Source: Alphaproteobacteria bacterium (GTDB lineage Bacteria; Pseudomonadota; Alphaproteobacteria; UBA9655). Taken from it: a DNA stretch of 39,868 bases. The position numbers and the translations under genes were made by a program. Below are positions 19,729-29,904 of the stretch, in pieces. The first letter of the stretch is position 1, and every line of letters begins with the position of its first letter. The notes below the pieces were generated by a model. That model searched no databases and had not been told where the DNA came from. It worked only from the letters and a program-made list of their open reading frames with translations. Where the stretch lies: the NCBI GenBank assembly GCA_021731585.1, contig JAKFXB010000064.1, positions 9,562-49,429 of the forward strand. The letters run 5' to 3'.

Positions 19729-20553
19729 ATGAGTTTAAAGCATTATAAGCCAGTCAATTCTTCTCAACGTGGGCTCATTCTCATTGATCGCAGTGAGTTA
19801 TGGAAGGGTGCGCCTGTTAAATCTTTGACCGAGGGGTTAAGGAAAACAGGGGGTCGTAACCACGATGGACGTATTACAACCCATCACATTGGTGGTGGTC
19901 ACAAGCGTCGCTATCGTTTTATTGATTTTAAGCGCACTAAAAGAGATATGGAAGCGGTTGTAGAGAGATTAGAATATGATCCTAATCGTACCTCGTTTAT
20001 TGCTTTGGTAAAGTATGAAGATGGAGAGCAGGCGTATATTTTGGCGCCCCAACGGCTTCAAGCCGGTGCTAAAATTGTTTCAGCAGAAAAGGCCGATATT
20101 AAGCCTGGAAATGCGATGCCTCTCAAGAATATGCCTGTGGGAACCATTATCCATAATGTGGAAATGAAACCAGGAAAAGGTGGACAACTTGCCCGTTCAG
20201 CGGGTACTTATATCCAACTTGTTGGACGAGATGGTGTTGAGGCAATTTTAAAACTTTCTTCTGGGGAAGTTCGGAAGGTTAATGGGGATTGTATGGCGAC
20301 GGTTGGCGCGCTTTCAAATCCTGACCAAAAGAACATCAATCTTGGTAAGGCTGGCCGCAAGCGCTGGATGGGTGTTCGCCCAACAGTTCGCGGTGTGGCG
20401 ATGAACCCAATAGATCACCCTCATGGTGGTGGTGAAGGACGGACCTCTGGAGGTCGTCATCCTTGTACACCTTGGGGTAAGCCAACAAAGGGTAAAAAGA
20501 CACGTAATCGTAAAAAGGCTTCGACGAGCCAAATCATACGCCGTCGTAAGTAA
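19729..20553 (+). CDS. rplB: 50S ribosomal protein L2
   Basis: L2 is needed for subunit joining and peptidyl transferase activity. The 274-residue length is typical. Recognisable parts are [37 protein letters not shown], the [34 protein letters not shown] core and the C-terminal [30 protein letters not shown], which includes the conserved histidine region near the peptidyl transferase centre. Confidence 0.98.
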   Translation: MSLKHYKPVNSSQRGLILIDRSELWKGAPVKSLTEGLRKTGGRNHDGRITTHHIGGGHKRRYRFIDFKRTKRDMEAVVERLEYDPNRTSFIALVKYEDGEQAYILAPQRLQAGAKIVSAEKADIKPGNAMPLKNMPVGTIIHNVEMKPGKGGQLARSAGTYIQLVGRDGVEAILKLSSGEVRKVNGDCMATVGALSNPDQKNINLGKAGRKRWMGVRPTVRGVAMNPIDHPHGGGEGRTSGGRHPCTPWGKPTKGKKTRNRKKASTSQIIRRRK

Positions 20554-20567
20554 AAGGAGCAATGTAA

Positions 20568-20846
20568 GTGGCACGTTCAGTTTGGAAAGGACCTTTTGTT
20601 GACGGGTATATGCTTAAGAAAGCAGATGCCAGCCGTGAGTCAGGTCGTAAGGAAGTTATAAAAACTTGGTCCAGGCGATCAACAATTCTACCACAATTTG
20701 TGGGGTTGACCTTTGGAGTTCACAATGGACAGAAGTTTATTCCTGTACTGGTAACTGAGAATATGATTGGGCATAAGTTTGGTGAGTTTGCTCCCACACG
20801 TACATATTATGGCCATGCCGCAGATAAGAAAGCGAAGAGGGGTTAA
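20568..20846 (+). CDS. rpsS: 30S ribosomal protein S19
   Basis: S19 with S13 contacts the A-site tRNA region of the 30S head. It is 92 residues and begins at a [22 protein letters not shown] is the family start. The upstream ATG at 20562 is followed at once by TAA, and AGGAG at 20555-20559 is spaced 8 nt from the GTG, so the GTG is favoured. The [31 protein letters not shown] core is conserved. Confidence 0.97.
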   Translation: MARSVWKGPFVDGYMLKKADASRESGRKEVIKTWSRRSTILPQFVGLTFGVHNGQKFIPVLVTENMIGHKFGEFAPTRTYYGHAADKKAKRG

Positions 20847-20848
20847 CA

Positions 20849-21229
20849 ATGTCAAAAGCAAAAACACCGAGAGCGCTTCCCGATTATTCAGCAATGGCGA
20901 ATTTGCGCATGCTGCGCGTTAGTCCCCGCAAGTTAAATTTGGTGGCCCAAATGATTCGTGGACAAAAAATTGAAAGAGCCTTGGATGCTCTGACATTTTC
21001 ACCTAAGCGGATCGCGGAAGACGTGAAAAAAACATTGATGTCAGCGATTTCAAATGCTGAAAACAACCACGGCCTTGATATTGACAAGCTTTATGTTTCA
21101 GAAGCAACCGTCGGCAAAGCTTTGGTGATGAAACGCTTAGATATTAGAGGGCGGAGTAAGGCGGGCAGAATTACAAAGCCCTTTAGCCATCTTCGCATAG
21201 TCGTTAGTGAGATTGGAGAAGTTGCGTAA
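20849..21229 (+). CDS. rplV: 50S ribosomal protein L22
   Basis: L22 spans the 50S and its beta hairpin lines the exit tunnel beside L4. It has 126 residues with [32 protein letters not shown] near the start and the hairpin/C-terminal AEATVGK-like segment ([36 protein letters not shown]). It starts 2 nt after rpsS, and its TAA shares its last base with the rpsC ATG. Confidence 0.97.
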   Translation: MSKAKTPRALPDYSAMANLRMLRVSPRKLNLVAQMIRGQKIERALDALTFSPKRIAEDVKKTLMSAISNAENNHGLDIDKLYVSEATVGKALVMKRLDIRGRSKAGRITKPFSHLRIVVSEIGEVA

Positions 21230-21915
21230 TGGGTCAAAAGGTTAATCCAATAGGTTTGCGCCTCGGAATCAACAGAACATGGGATTCCCGCTGGTATGCG
21301 CGTCATGATTATGGAAAGCTTCTGCATCAAGATTTGAAGCTAAGAGATTTTATTAGAGATCGTCTTGCTCAAGCGGGTGTCTCTAAGATTGTGATTGAAC
21401 GTCCTGCAAAGAAAGCCCTCGTTACTATTCACACTGCCCGTCCAGGGATTGTGATCGGAAAAAAGGGTGCAGACATTGAAAAATTAAAGAGTGAGCTTTC
21501 CAAAATTGTAGGAACCGATGTAAGTCTGAACATTTTGGAAATTCGCAAGCCTGAACTTGACGCAAAGTTAGCTGCTGATTCCATTGCTCAACAGCTTGAG
21601 CGCCGGGTTACTTTTAGAAGAGCTATGAAGCGCGCTATGCAAGGAGCTATGAAACTTGGAGCCAAAGGTATTCGTATTAATGTAAGCGGCAGGCTTGGCG
21701 GTACAGAAATTGCACGTATGGAATGGTACCGTGAAGGTCAAGTTCCATTGCACACATTTCGGGCAGACATTGACTATGGGGAAGGGGTTGCTAAGACAAC
21801 TTACGGAATCATTGGTGTAAAGGTTTGGATTTATAAGGGCGATATTATGGAGCACGACCCGATGGCTCTGGATAAGCGTAGCGCCCAACATACAGTTAAT
21901 CGTACGGCTAGTTAA
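21229..21915 (+). CDS. rpsC: 30S ribosomal protein S3
   Basis: S3 forms part of the mRNA entry channel and its helicase site. The 228-residue protein starts [24 protein letters not shown]. It has the KH domain ([24 protein letters not shown], with the GxxG-type loop near residue 76-90), followed by [47 protein letters not shown]. Length is normal. Its start codon overlaps the rplV stop by one base. Confidence 0.98.
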   Translation: MGQKVNPIGLRLGINRTWDSRWYARHDYGKLLHQDLKLRDFIRDRLAQAGVSKIVIERPAKKALVTIHTARPGIVIGKKGADIEKLKSELSKIVGTDVSLNILEIRKPELDAKLAADSIAQQLERRVTFRRAMKRAMQGAMKLGAKGIRINVSGRLGGTEIARMEWYREGQVPLHTFRADIDYGEGVAKTTYGIIGVKVWIYKGDIMEHDPMALDKRSAQHTVNRTAS

Positions 21916-21926
21916 AGGATATTGGC

Positions 21927-22349
21927 ATGTTAGCCCCTAAGAAGACAAAATATAGGAAAGCCTTTAAGGGAAGAATCCACGGGAACGCTAAAGGCGGGAC
22001 CAAGTTGAATTTTGGTGCCTTTGGCTTAAAGGCTGTTGCCCCAGAGCGGGTTACAGCAAGGCAAATTGAAGCTGCGCGGCGGGCAATTACCCGTCATATT
22101 AAGCGTGCAGGACGCGTTTGGATTCGTATTTTTCCAGATGTTCCTGTATCAGCGAAACCTGCGGAAGTTCGTATGGGAAGTGGAAAAGGATCTGTTGAAT
22201 TCTGGGCTGCCCGCGTGGCTCCAGGGCGTATTATGTTCGAGCTGGACGGTGTTTCAGAAGAGCTCGCGCGTGAAGCATTTGAGCTTGCAGCAGCAAAACT
22301 TCCTCTCGATACGAAGTTTATCTCTCGCGATACAAGAGGAATTGAGTAA
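21927..22349 (+). CDS. rplP: 50S ribosomal protein L16
   Basis: L16 organises the A-site tRNA pocket on the 50S. It is 140 residues: [37 protein letters not shown], then [62 protein letters not shown], all typical. The conserved arginine that is hydroxylated in some bacteria lies in the RMGSGKG region. The stop codon overlaps the rpmC start by one base. Confidence 0.98.
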   Translation: MLAPKKTKYRKAFKGRIHGNAKGGTKLNFGAFGLKAVAPERVTARQIEAARRAITRHIKRAGRVWIRIFPDVPVSAKPAEVRMGSGKGSVEFWAARVAPGRIMFELDGVSEELAREAFELAAAKLPLDTKFISRDTRGIE

Positions 22350-22543
22350 TGAAGTGGCATGATATTAAGCAAATGGATGATGCTGGTCTCAAAGCAAAAT
22401 GTGTTGAATTGAGAAAAGAAGTGATGGGGCTCCGCTTTCGCCGCGTCGCAGGAGAAGCAGAGAAGACGCACCACTTTCGGGTGGCGCGCCGCACAATTGC
22501 ACGCATCAAGACGTTGTTAACCCAACGTACAAAAGCAGTTTAA
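22349..22543 (+). CDS. rpmC: 50S ribosomal protein L29
   Basis: L29 is a small two-helix protein next to L23 at the tunnel exit. The 64-residue product has [34 protein letters not shown], then the family C-terminal helix [16 protein letters not shown]. The ATG shares a base with the rplP stop, so translation is probably coupled. rpsQ follows after 10 nt. Confidence 0.95.
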   Translation: MKWHDIKQMDDAGLKAKCVELRKEVMGLRFRRVAGEAEKTHHFRVARRTIARIKTLLTQRTKAV

Positions 22544-22553
22544 GGAGTTTCGA

Positions 22554-22793
22554 ATGCCAAAACGTATATTAAGAGGAACTGTTGTTAGTGCAAAATGTGA
22601 TAAGACAGTTACAGTTTCGGTAGTGAGGCGCGTTAAGCACCCTCTCTATCACAAGTTCATCAGCCGCTCTAAGAAATTTGCAGCCCATGATGAGCTAAAT
22701 CGTTTTAAAGAAGGAGATGAGGTCAGCATTCAAGAGTGCAAGCCCATTTCAAAGTCGAAAACGTGGGAAGTTATTGTTGAAGGTAATCGCTAA
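22554..22793 (+). CDS. rpsQ: 30S ribosomal protein S17
   Basis: S17 is an early-binding protein of the 30S body. It has 79 residues: [71 protein letters not shown] fits the OB-fold family along its length. A TAAGGAG site precedes the ATG. The next gene, rplN, is 34 nt downstream. Confidence 0.97.
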   Translation: MPKRILRGTVVSAKCDKTVTVSVVRRVKHPLYHKFISRSKKFAAHDELNRFKEGDEVSIQECKPISKSKTWEVIVEGNR

Positions 22794-22827
22794 TACGCTT
22801 ATGTATTAGAGAGAAAGGAAGTAAAGT

Positions 22828-23196
22828 ATGATTCAGATGCAAACCAACCTGAAGGTAGCCGATAATTCCGGTGCCCGTCGGGTGCAGTGCATCAAGGTTT
22901 TGGGTGGTTCAAAGCGCAAAACCGCTGCAGTTGGCGATGTTATTGTTGTCTCTGTGAAAGATGCAATCCCCAGAGGAAAAGTTAAAAAAGGCGATGTTCG
23001 CCGCGCGGTTATTGTTCGCACAGCAAAGGAAATTCGTCGTGCTGATGGGACAGCCATTCGTTTTGACGATAATGCGGCTGTACTTATCAATCAGCAAGGT
23101 GAGCCCATTGGTACGCGTATCTTTGGCCCTGTAACACGTGAATTACGTGGAAAAGAGTTTATGAAGATTATTTCACTTGCGCCGGAGGTTATCTAA
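22828..23196 (+). CDS. rplN: 50S ribosomal protein L14
   Basis: L14 forms an intersubunit bridge. It is 122 residues, the standard length, beginning [31 protein letters not shown]. The [40 protein letters not shown] core and the [26 protein letters not shown] end are conserved. AGGAAG precedes the ATG. The stop overlaps the rplX start by one base. Confidence 0.98.
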   Translation: MIQMQTNLKVADNSGARRVQCIKVLGGSKRKTAAVGDVIVVSVKDAIPRGKVKKGDVRRAVIVRTAKEIRRADGTAIRFDDNAAVLINQQGEPIGTRIFGPVTRELRGKEFMKIISLAPEVI

Positions 23197-23519
23197 TGGC
23201 TCAGCAGTTTCGTATTAAAAAAGGTGATATGGTAACGGTCATATCCGGTAAGGATAAGGGAAAAGCGGGCTCAGTTTTGAAGATGCTTCGTAAGGATAAT
23301 CGTCTGCTTGTGCAGGGCGTAAACCTCGTTAAGCGTCATCAAAAGCAGACCATGACTCAAGAAGGGGGCATCATTCAAAAGGAAGCCTCAATTCACATCT
23401 CTAATGTGGCTCATATTGATCCGGTTTCAAAAAAGCCAACCCGTGTGGGAATTAAAATTTTAAAAGATGGTAGCAAGGTGCGCGTCGCAAAGCGTTCCGG
23501 CGAGACGATTGAGGGTTAG
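23196..23519 (+). CDS. rplX: 50S ribosomal protein L24
   Basis: L24 is an assembly initiator at the 5' end of 23S rRNA. The 107-residue protein has the N-terminal KOW motif ([27 protein letters not shown]), [14 protein letters not shown] and a C-terminal [20 protein letters not shown]. Its ATG overlaps the rplN stop. Confidence 0.97.
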   Translation: MAQQFRIKKGDMVTVISGKDKGKAGSVLKMLRKDNRLLVQGVNLVKRHQKQTMTQEGGIIQKEASIHISNVAHIDPVSKKPTRVGIKILKDGSKVRVAKRSGETIEG

Positions 23520-23527
23520 AGGAAGAT

Positions 23528-24073
23528 ATGGCACGTTTAAAAGAACAATATGAGAAGGTTGTAAAGCCTTCATTGGTTAAAGAGTTGGGATATCAAAATC
23601 CCTTTCAGGTTCCTCAGCTCGAGAAAATTGTCATTAACATGGGCATCGGTGAAGCAGCCCAAGACAACCGCAAGGCTCAAGGAGCTGTAGAGGAACTAAC
23701 GCTCATTGCAGGTCAAAAACCCATTTTGATGAAGGCCAAGAAGTCTATTGCAGGTTTTAAGCTTCGTGAAGGCGTTGTCGTTGGAGCAAAGGTGACGTTG
23801 CGCAAAGAAAGAATGTACGAGTTTCTTGATCGTCTTGTGAATGTGGCTATGCCACGTATTCGAGATTTTCGTGGGATTTCTCCGAAAAGTTTTGACGGTC
23901 GTGGAAATTATTCTTTGGGAATTCGCGAACATATTATTTTCCCAGAGATTAATTACGACAAAGTCGATCAGATGAGAGGAATGGATATTACTTTTGTTAC
24001 AACAGCAAAAACTGATGCGGAAGGACTCGCCCTTTTAAAGGGGTTTGATCTTCCTTTCACAGGACAGAAGTAG
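23528..24073 (+). CDS. rplE: 50S ribosomal protein L5
   Basis: L5 binds 5S rRNA and contacts P-site tRNA. The 181-residue protein includes [66 protein letters not shown] and the C-terminal [41 protein letters not shown], all typical. It starts 8 nt after rplX and ends 14 nt before rpsN. Confidence 0.98.
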   Translation: MARLKEQYEKVVKPSLVKELGYQNPFQVPQLEKIVINMGIGEAAQDNRKAQGAVEELTLIAGQKPILMKAKKSIAGFKLREGVVVGAKVTLRKERMYEFLDRLVNVAMPRIRDFRGISPKSFDGRGNYSLGIREHIIFPEINYDKVDQMRGMDITFVTTAKTDAEGLALLKGFDLPFTGQK

Positions 24074-24087
24074 GTCAGGAGAGACAT

Positions 24088-24393
24088 ATGGCAAAAACAA
24101 GTTCTATACAAAAAAATCTCCGCCGCGAGAGAATGGTTAAAAAGTACTCTGGCCGGAGAGAGCGGTTGAAGGATATCGCAAATAATTCGGATTTACCGAT
24201 GGATGAACGCTTTAAAGCGCGTCTTAAGTTGGCCGAACTTCCCCGCAACAGCTCGCCAGATCGAGTACGTTCTCGTTGTGAGTTGACGGGGCGTCCGCGC
24301 GCTGTTTATCGTAAATTTAAACTTTCAAGAATCGCATTACGCGAACTTGCGTCTGCAGGGCTTATCCCTGGCATGACTAAGTCAAGCTGGTAG
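24088..24393 (+). CDS. rpsN: 30S ribosomal protein S14 (zinc-free long form)
   Basis: S14 is a late-assembling protein of the 30S head. At 101 residues and without the CxxC zinc motifs of the short form, this is the long, zinc-independent type common in alphaproteobacteria. It carries [64 protein letters not shown] site precedes the ATG. Confidence 0.97.
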   Translation: MAKTSSIQKNLRRERMVKKYSGRRERLKDIANNSDLPMDERFKARLKLAELPRNSSPDRVRSRCELTGRPRAVYRKFKLSRIALRELASAGLIPGMTKSSW

Positions 24394-24404
24394 GAGGAAC
24401 ACGA

Positions 24405-24803
24405 ATGTCGTTCTCAGATCCATTAGGAGATATGTTAACCCGGATACGCAATGGTCAGAAAGCAAGAAAGACGACCATTGTTTCTCCCGCCTCAAAACTT
24501 CGTGCGAATGTGCTCGAAGTTCTTAAGCAGGAAGGGTATATCAGAGATTACTCTCAAGAAAAAATTGCTGAGGGTATGGAACAACTTAAAATTGAGCTGA
24601 AATACTATGAGAATCAGCCAGTGATTCAAGCTGTGGACCGTGTGTCTAAACCTGGACGCCGCGTTTATGCGAAGATCAAGGACTTAAAACCAATTAATAA
24701 CGGCTTAGGCGTCGTTGTCCTCTCAACCCCCAAGGGCGTTCTTTCCGATGGAAAAGCGCGGGAGTTGAACGTGGGCGGCGAAGTTCTATGCAGTGTATTC
24801 TAA
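24405..24803 (+). CDS. rpsH: 30S ribosomal protein S8
   Basis: S8 organises the central domain of 16S rRNA and in E. coli represses the spc operon. It has 132 residues: DPLGDMLTRIRNGQKARKTTIVSPASKLRANVLEVLKQEGYIRDY at the N-terminus and VSKPGRRVYAKIKDLKPINNGLGVVVLSTPKGVLSDGKARELNVGGEVLCSVF at the C-terminus, both typical. It sits 11 nt after rpsN. Confidence 0.98.
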   Translation: MSFSDPLGDMLTRIRNGQKARKTTIVSPASKLRANVLEVLKQEGYIRDYSQEKIAEGMEQLKIELKYYENQPVIQAVDRVSKPGRRVYAKIKDLKPINNGLGVVVLSTPKGVLSDGKARELNVGGEVLCSVF

Positions 24804-24814
24804 GGATTTAGATA

Positions 24815-25348
24815 ATGTCACGTATTGGAAAACATCCCGTTCCTGTCCCTGAGGGGGTTACCTGCCAAATTGCAGGACAGGATATTGTAGTCAAAGGAAA
24901 GAATGGCGAGCTTGTCGCAAAAGCAAGCAAAGAAGTTCAAATTACTTTGGATGAGAATGGCATCCTTGTTAGGCCAAGTGATGAATCAAAACAAGCGCGC
25001 ATGCTCTGGGGAACCTGGAAAAATCGTATCCGCAACATGGTTCAGGGCGTGAACGAAGGTTTTACAGTTCGTCTTGAAATTAATGGCGTTGGTTACCGTG
25101 CTGCCGTTGAAGGTAAGACTTTAAAGTTGCAGCTTGGCTATAGTCACGATATTTTATACCCTATTCCTGAAGGGATTCAAATAAAGTGCGATAAACCCAC
25201 ATTAGTTGCTGTTTCAGGAGCGGATCGTCAGCGTGTTGGTCAGGTCGCTGCCGAAATCCGCGCCTATCGTAAGCCAGAGCCTTATAAAGGCAAAGGCGTT
25301 AAATATGAGAACGAATACATCGTTCGCAAAGAAGGTAAGAAGAAGTAG
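24815..25348 (+). CDS. rplF: 50S ribosomal protein L6
   Basis: L6 lies near the factor-binding site of the 50S. The 177-residue protein has two repeated folds: [33 protein letters not shown] and [35 protein letters not shown]. The conserved end [29 protein letters not shown] follows. It precedes rplR by 2 nt. Confidence 0.98.
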   Translation: MSRIGKHPVPVPEGVTCQIAGQDIVVKGKNGELVAKASKEVQITLDENGILVRPSDESKQARMLWGTWKNRIRNMVQGVNEGFTVRLEINGVGYRAAVEGKTLKLQLGYSHDILYPIPEGIQIKCDKPTLVAVSGADRQRVGQVAAEIRAYRKPEPYKGKGVKYENEYIVRKEGKKK

Positions 25349-25350
25349 TC

Positions 25351-25713
25351 ATGCATCACGAAACAGAACTTTTTAAGCGACGCCAACGCCGCACTCGGTA
25401 TAAGCTCGCAAAGGTAACAACTGGACGGGCCCGTCTATCGGTTTTTCGTTCAAAACAGCATATTTATGCTCAAGTGATTGATGATGAAGGTCATCGTACG
25501 GTCGCTTCAGCTTCAACCCTAGATAAGGAATTAAAGGGTAAGTTGAAAGCGACATCAAACGTAGCGGCGGCGGAAGAAGTCGGTAAGCTTGTTGCAAGGC
25601 GGGCTGAAAAAGCTGGAATTAAAAATGTTGTATTTGATCGTGGTGGCTATCTATATCATGGTCGTGTAAAGGCTCTCGCGGACGCAGCCCGTGAGAATGG
25701 CCTTTCATTTTAG
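25351..25713 (+). CDS. rplR: 50S ribosomal protein L18
   Basis: L18 binds 5S rRNA with L5. It is 120 residues, with an N-terminal basic arm ([47 protein letters not shown]) and the core [47 protein letters not shown]. The start [14 protein letters not shown] gives a slightly unusual N-terminus, but AGAAGAAG precedes the ATG and no better start is seen. Confidence 0.97.
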   Translation: MHHETELFKRRQRRTRYKLAKVTTGRARLSVFRSKQHIYAQVIDDEGHRTVASASTLDKELKGKLKATSNVAAAEEVGKLVARRAEKAGIKNVVFDRGGYLYHGRVKALADAARENGLSF

Positions 25714-25725
25714 GAAGTAGAGAAA

Positions 25726-26277
25726 ATGGCACGAGAAGGAAGAAATAACAGCTCCTCCCGCACAGAGCGCGAAGAAGTTGAGTTAGTTGAAAAGCTGGTC
25801 GCTATCAACCGCGTCACGAAAGTGGTAAAGGGGGGTAAAAACTTTAAGTTTTCAGCTATTGTTGTTGTAGGTGACGGCAAAGGCCGCGTAGGCCATGGAA
25901 CGGGGAAATCTCGGGAAGTGCCAGAGGCAATTCGCAAAGCAACAGACCAAGCAAAGCGTCATATGATTCGTATCCCTCTTCGTGAAGGACGCACTTTACA
26001 TCATGATGTGACGGCTTCTTATGGCGCTGGAAAGGTGCATATGAGGGCAGCGGTTCCTGGAACGGGGATCATTGCGGGTGGTCCAATGCGTGCTGTTTGT
26101 GAAGCTTTAGGGATTCAGGATGTGGTCAGTAAGTCCATTGGCTCTTCTAACCCGCATAACATGGTTAGAGCTACTTTAAAGGCTCTTCAAATGATTAGTG
26201 CACCCCGTCAGGTTGCCGCGCGCAGAGGCAAGAAAATTGCTGAAATCGTTGGTCGTCGTACCCAAGGTGAGGTTTAA
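25726..26277 (+). CDS. rpsE: 30S ribosomal protein S5
   Basis: S5 lines the mRNA entry channel with S3 and S4 and affects decoding accuracy. It has 183 residues: a short Ser/Arg-rich start, [54 protein letters not shown], and the C-terminal fold with [45 protein letters not shown]. rpmD follows after 3 nt. Confidence 0.98.
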   Translation: MAREGRNNSSSRTEREEVELVEKLVAINRVTKVVKGGKNFKFSAIVVVGDGKGRVGHGTGKSREVPEAIRKATDQAKRHMIRIPLREGRTLHHDVTASYGAGKVHMRAAVPGTGIIAGGPMRAVCEALGIQDVVSKSIGSSNPHNMVRATLKALQMISAPRQVAARRGKKIAEIVGRRTQGEV

Positions 26278-26280
26278 GTT

Positions 26281-26475
26281 ATGGCAGAAAAGCAAACTAA
26301 AACACTTATTGTGACGCAAATAGCAAGTCCTCTCCGCAGAGAAGCGAAGCAAAGGGCAACTCTTTGTGGGCTCGGTTTGAATAAGATGAACCGGACACGG
26401 GAACTTCAGGATACTCCTGAGGTGCGTGGGATGATTCGAAAAGTTAAACACATGGTGAAGGTTGAAGGGGCATAA
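26281..26475 (+). CDS. rpmD: 50S ribosomal protein L30
   Basis: L30 is a small 50S protein absent from some bacteria. The 64-residue product has [56 protein letters not shown], matching the family fold from start to end. It lies between rpsE and rplO, the usual position. Confidence 0.95.
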   Translation: MAEKQTKTLIVTQIASPLRREAKQRATLCGLGLNKMNRTRELQDTPEVRGMIRKVKHMVKVEGA

Positions 26476-26503
26476 TCCTCTTCTAACTTATGGAAAGTAG
26501 ACG

Positions 26504-27001
26504 ATGAAATTAAATGAAATTCGAGATAATGAAGGCGCCCGTCACAGAAAGATGCGGATTAGCCGTGGTATTGGATCTGGCAAAGGTAAGACCGGTGGTC
26601 GTGGTGGTAAAGGCCAAACAGCACGTACGGGTGTTTCTATAAATGGATTTGAGGGAGGTCAAATGCCTCTCTATCGTCGTTTGCCAAAACGAGGATTTAC
26701 TAATATTTTTGCTCTCCGTTTTGCTGAAATTAATTTGGGACGTCTCCAAGAAGCTCTCACAGCTGGCAAAATTGACGGAAAAAAAGCCATTACCGGTGAA
26801 GAGCTCGTTAAAGCAGGTCTTCTTCGCCGCGTGTGGGATGGGGTTCGTTTGCTAGGAAAAGGCGAGCTTAAGGACAAAGTCTCAATAGAAGTTGCAGGGG
26901 CAACAAAATCTGCAATTGCTGCTGTTGAGAAAGCTGGTGGATCCGTAAAAGTATTAACGGTTAAAGCAGAAGCTAAAGAAGAGAAAAAGAAGAAATCTTA
27001 A
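26504..27001 (+). CDS. rplO: 50S ribosomal protein L15
   Basis: L15 is a late-assembly 50S protein. The 165-residue sequence begins [43 protein letters not shown], the Gly/Arg-rich arm of the family. [17 protein letters not shown] and the globular C-terminal domain follow, then a Lys/Glu-rich tail ([12 protein letters not shown]). It lies just before secY. Confidence 0.98.
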   Translation: MKLNEIRDNEGARHRKMRISRGIGSGKGKTGGRGGKGQTARTGVSINGFEGGQMPLYRRLPKRGFTNIFALRFAEINLGRLQEALTAGKIDGKKAITGEELVKAGLLRRVWDGVRLLGKGELKDKVSIEVAGATKSAIAAVEKAGGSVKVLTVKAEAKEEKKKKS

Positions 27002-27015
27002 TCTAAAGGAAAGTC

Positions 27016-28359
27016 ATGGCCTCAGCCGCAGAACAATTGGCAGCGAATATCAACTTTAAGGCATTTTCCAAGGCGGAAGATCTTAAGAAGCGGATTTGGT
27101 TTACCATTGGTGTCCTCATCGTTTTTCGATTGGGGACCTATATTCCATTGCCAGGAATTGATCCTGCAGTGATGGCGGAATTTGCCCGCAACCAAGGTGG
27201 CGGCATCTTTGGAATGGTTGATATGTTATCGGGCGGTGCCTTAAGCCGTATGTCCATTATGGCGCTGAACATCATGCCCTACATTTCTGCCAGCATTATC
27301 GTTCAATTAATGACGGCTGTTGCGCCACAATTTGAAGCCTTGAAAAAAGAAGGTGAGTCTGGTCGCCGCAAGTTAAATCAGTACACACGTTATCTTACCG
27401 TTTTAATTGCTATTCTTCAATCCTATGGTGCTGCCGTCGGTTTGGAGTCTATGCAAGCCGGCGGCGTTTCGGCGGTGATTGATCCCGGATACTTTTTCCG
27501 TCTGACGACGGTTGTAACCATTGTGGGCTCAACCCTCTTTTTGATGTGGCTTGGAGAACAAATCACCAGTCGCGGCATTGGAAACGGCATTTCTCTTATC
27601 ATCTTTGCGGGTATCGTGGCCAATCTTCCGTCCTCAATCATCAGTGCTCTTGAGCTCGGAAGAACAGGGGCTATGTCCTATATCTTTATCCTGTTTATTT
27701 TGTTTTTCTCAGTTGCCATGATTGCCTTTATCGTCTTTATGGAACGGGCTCAAAGACGGGTCCTTGTCCAATACCCTAAACGTCAGGTAGGCAATCGTAT
27801 GTATGGGGGAGAGAGCTCTCACCTCCCCATTAAACTGAATAGCACGGGTGTGATTCCTCCAATCTTCGCAAGTTCTTTGATCTTGCTTCCTGTGTCTTTA
27901 GCAGAGCTTTCTGCAGGCAGGGGACCAGAATGGTTGCAAATGATTATTGGATCCTTACATCATGGCAGCTTTCTTTATTTGACCGTATATTTGTTTTTGA
28001 TCGTCTTTTTTGCTTTCTTTTACACCTCAATTGTATTCAATCCGCAAGAAACGGCAGAAAACTTGAAAAAAGCGGGTGGTTTTATTCCCGGCTATCGTCC
28101 AGGGCAAAATACGTCAAACTATCTTTACTCTATAGTGACACGCCTTACGGTGATTGGGGCAGCTTACTTGGCCCTTGTTTGTGCCGTTCCTGAGTTTTTC
28201 TATGCAGCTTATTCCTTGCCTTTCTATTTAGGAGGAACAACCTTCCTGATTGCGGTCAGTGTTCCTATGGATACGGTTGCTCAAATTCATTCTCATCTTT
28301 TGGCTCACCAATATGAAGGTCTTCTTAAGAAGACTCAGTTAAAAGGGTCTCGCAGATGA
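27016..28359 (+). CDS. secY: Preprotein translocase channel subunit SecY
   Basis: SecY is the protein-conducting pore of the Sec translocon in the inner membrane. The protein is 447 residues with about ten hydrophobic spans. The start carries RIWFTIGVLIVFRLGTYIPLPGIDP and the plug/TM2 region GGGIFGMVDMLSGGALSRMSIMALNIMPYISASIIVQLM. MERAQRRVLVQYPKRQVG marks the cytoplasmic loop that meets SecA and ribosomes, and GGFIPGYRPGQNTSNYL is the later loop. The TGA stop overlaps the adk ATG by 4 nt. Confidence 0.98.
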   Translation: MASAAEQLAANINFKAFSKAEDLKKRIWFTIGVLIVFRLGTYIPLPGIDPAVMAEFARNQGGGIFGMVDMLSGGALSRMSIMALNIMPYISASIIVQLMTAVAPQFEALKKEGESGRRKLNQYTRYLTVLIAILQSYGAAVGLESMQAGGVSAVIDPGYFFRLTTVVTIVGSTLFLMWLGEQITSRGIGNGISLIIFAGIVANLPSSIISALELGRTGAMSYIFILFILFFSVAMIAFIVFMERAQRRVLVQYPKRQVGNRMYGGESSHLPIKLNSTGVIPPIFASSLILLPVSLAELSAGRGPEWLQMIIGSLHHGSFLYLTVYLFLIVFFAFFYTSIVFNPQETAENLKKAGGFIPGYRPGQNTSNYLYSIVTRLTVIGAAYLALVCAVPEFFYAAYSLPFYLGGTTFLIAVSVPMDTVAQIHSHLLAHQYEGLLKKTQLKGSRR

Positions 28360-29048
28360 ATATCATTCTCTTTGGACCTCCAGGCGCAGGGAAAGGGACG
28401 CAGGCCCGTCTTATTCAAGAGCAGCATGACCTTGACCTGATTGCAACTGGAGATATTTTAAGAGCGGAAATTGCGAAAAGAACCCCTTTAGGGGCGCAAG
28501 TGGAACAAATTATGGCAGAGGGAAAATTTCCTTCTGATGACATTATTCTGAGCCTTTTTAAAGAACGGTTAGCTAAGGTTAGGGGCAAAGGCCTTGTTTT
28601 GGATGGTTTGCCCCGTACCTTAAATCAGGCGGAAAAAATTGCTCAGGTCTTTGAGGAGGCGGGTTGCGACATTAATGTTGTGATACAATTGGCTGTGGAT
28701 GAAGAAGAGCTTATCAAAAGACTTTCTTCCCGGGTTGTTTGCATAGCTTGCGGAACACCTCATGCAGCTAATTCTTCTTCCCTTGAGGAAGAAACTTGTT
28801 ATAAATGTGGTTCAAATCATTTTGCTCGTCGGGCGGATGATGAACCGGAAGCCATAAGAAATCGGTTTAAAATTTATAATGAGAAGACGAAACCGCTTCT
28901 GGATTATTATTCTAAGCAAGGCCTTTTAAAGGTAATTGATGGAATGCAGTCCGTAGAAGAGGTTAATACGGAAATTGAAACCCTGTTAGGGCAAATGCAA
29001 GTGTTGACAAGAAAGCCTGGATGCCTATACTCCGCACAGGATATTTAG
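28356..29048 (+). CDS. adk: Adenylate kinase, four-cysteine lid
   Basis: Adenylate kinase interconverts ATP plus AMP with two ADP in the cytoplasm. The 230-residue protein has the P-loop GPPGAGKGTQ at 7-16, the AMP site TGDILR at 31-36, GLVLDGLPRTLNQA near 79-92 and the C-terminal NEKTKPLLDYY. The lid carries C129-x2-C132 and C148-x2-C151, the zinc-binding arrangement. About 15 residues after the usual end (VLTRKPGCLYSAQDI) look like an extension. Its position between secY and rpsM is common in alphaproteobacteria. Confidence 0.96.
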   Translation: MNIILFGPPGAGKGTQARLIQEQHDLDLIATGDILRAEIAKRTPLGAQVEQIMAEGKFPSDDIILSLFKERLAKVRGKGLVLDGLPRTLNQAEKIAQVFEEAGCDINVVIQLAVDEEELIKRLSSRVVCIACGTPHAANSSSLEEETCYKCGSNHFARRADDEPEAIRNRFKIYNEKTKPLLDYYSKQGLLKVIDGMQSVEEVNTEIETLLGQMQVLTRKPGCLYSAQDI

Positions 29049-29081
29049 GCACCATGCAAAAAGTGTATTAAGGAGAAGTGA

Positions 29082-29450
29082 GTGGCGCGTATAGCTGGCG
29101 TTAACATACCAACGCAAAAAAGAGTTGAGATTGGATTAAGGTCGATTTACGGCATTGGTCCAGCAAAGGCAAAACAAATTTGTGAAAAGCTGAACATTCC
29201 GCCTGCTCGGCGTGTTCATCAATTGACAGATGACGAAGTCTTAAAGATTCGTGAAACAATCGACCACGAATATAAGGTCGAAGGTGACTTACGCCGTGAT
29301 GTTTCCATGAATATTAAGCGTTTGATGGATTTGGGATCTTATCGTGGGTTACGTCACCGTAAGGGGCTTCCTGTGCGTGGGCAAAGAACTCACACAAATG
29401 CACGGACACGTAAAGGTAAATCAGTAGCAATTGCTGGTAAGAAAAAGTAA
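29082..29450 (+). CDS. rpsM: 30S ribosomal protein S13
   Basis: S13 contacts P-site tRNA and forms an intersubunit bridge. It is 122 residues starting at GTG ([30 protein letters not shown]), with AAGGAGAAG upstream supporting this start. The helix-two-turn-helix and basic tail [27 protein letters not shown] are conserved. No rpmJ lies upstream, where enteric bacteria carry it. Confidence 0.97.
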   Translation: MARIAGVNIPTQKRVEIGLRSIYGIGPAKAKQICEKLNIPPARRVHQLTDDEVLKIRETIDHEYKVEGDLRRDVSMNIKRLMDLGSYRGLRHRKGLPVRGQRTHTNARTRKGKSVAIAGKKK

Positions 29451-29467
29451 AGGTTAGGAAGAGTTAA

Positions 29468-29860
29468 ATGGCGCAGAAACCCGCACAAAGAGTTCGCCGT
29501 AGAGAAAGAAAGAACATCGTATCTGGTGTTGCGCATGTGAATGCAACTTTCAACAATACGGTTGTCACTATTTCGGACGTTCAAGGCAATACAATTTCTT
29601 GGTCGTCTTCAGGAATGAAAGGCTTTAAAGGGTCCCGTAAGTCGACTCCTTACGCGGCTCAGATGGCTGCAGAAGATGCGGCGAAGAAAGCTCAAGACCA
29701 TGGAATGAAGTCTCTGGAAGTGGAAGTCAAAGGCCCAGGGTCAGGACGTGAATCTGCTTTGCGAGCTCTTCAAGCTGCAGGATTTGTTTTAACATCTATT
29801 CGGGATGTCACGCCTATTCCCCACAATGGATGTAAGCCTAAAAAGCGTCGTCGCGTATAG
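29468..29860 (+). CDS. rpsK: 30S ribosomal protein S11
   Basis: S11 forms part of the 30S platform near the E site. The 130-residue protein has [63 protein letters not shown] and the end [19 protein letters not shown], both diagnostic. It lies 17 nt after rpsM. No rpsD gene follows before rpoA, which is usual for alphaproteobacteria. Confidence 0.98.
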   Translation: MAQKPAQRVRRRERKNIVSGVAHVNATFNNTVVTISDVQGNTISWSSSGMKGFKGSRKSTPYAAQMAAEDAAKKAQDHGMKSLEVEVKGPGSGRESALRALQAAGFVLTSIRDVTPIPHNGCKPKKRRRV

Positions 29861-29904
29861 ACGTTTGATGTTAACTGAAATCATTATATTGAGAGGGTGA
29901 ATTC

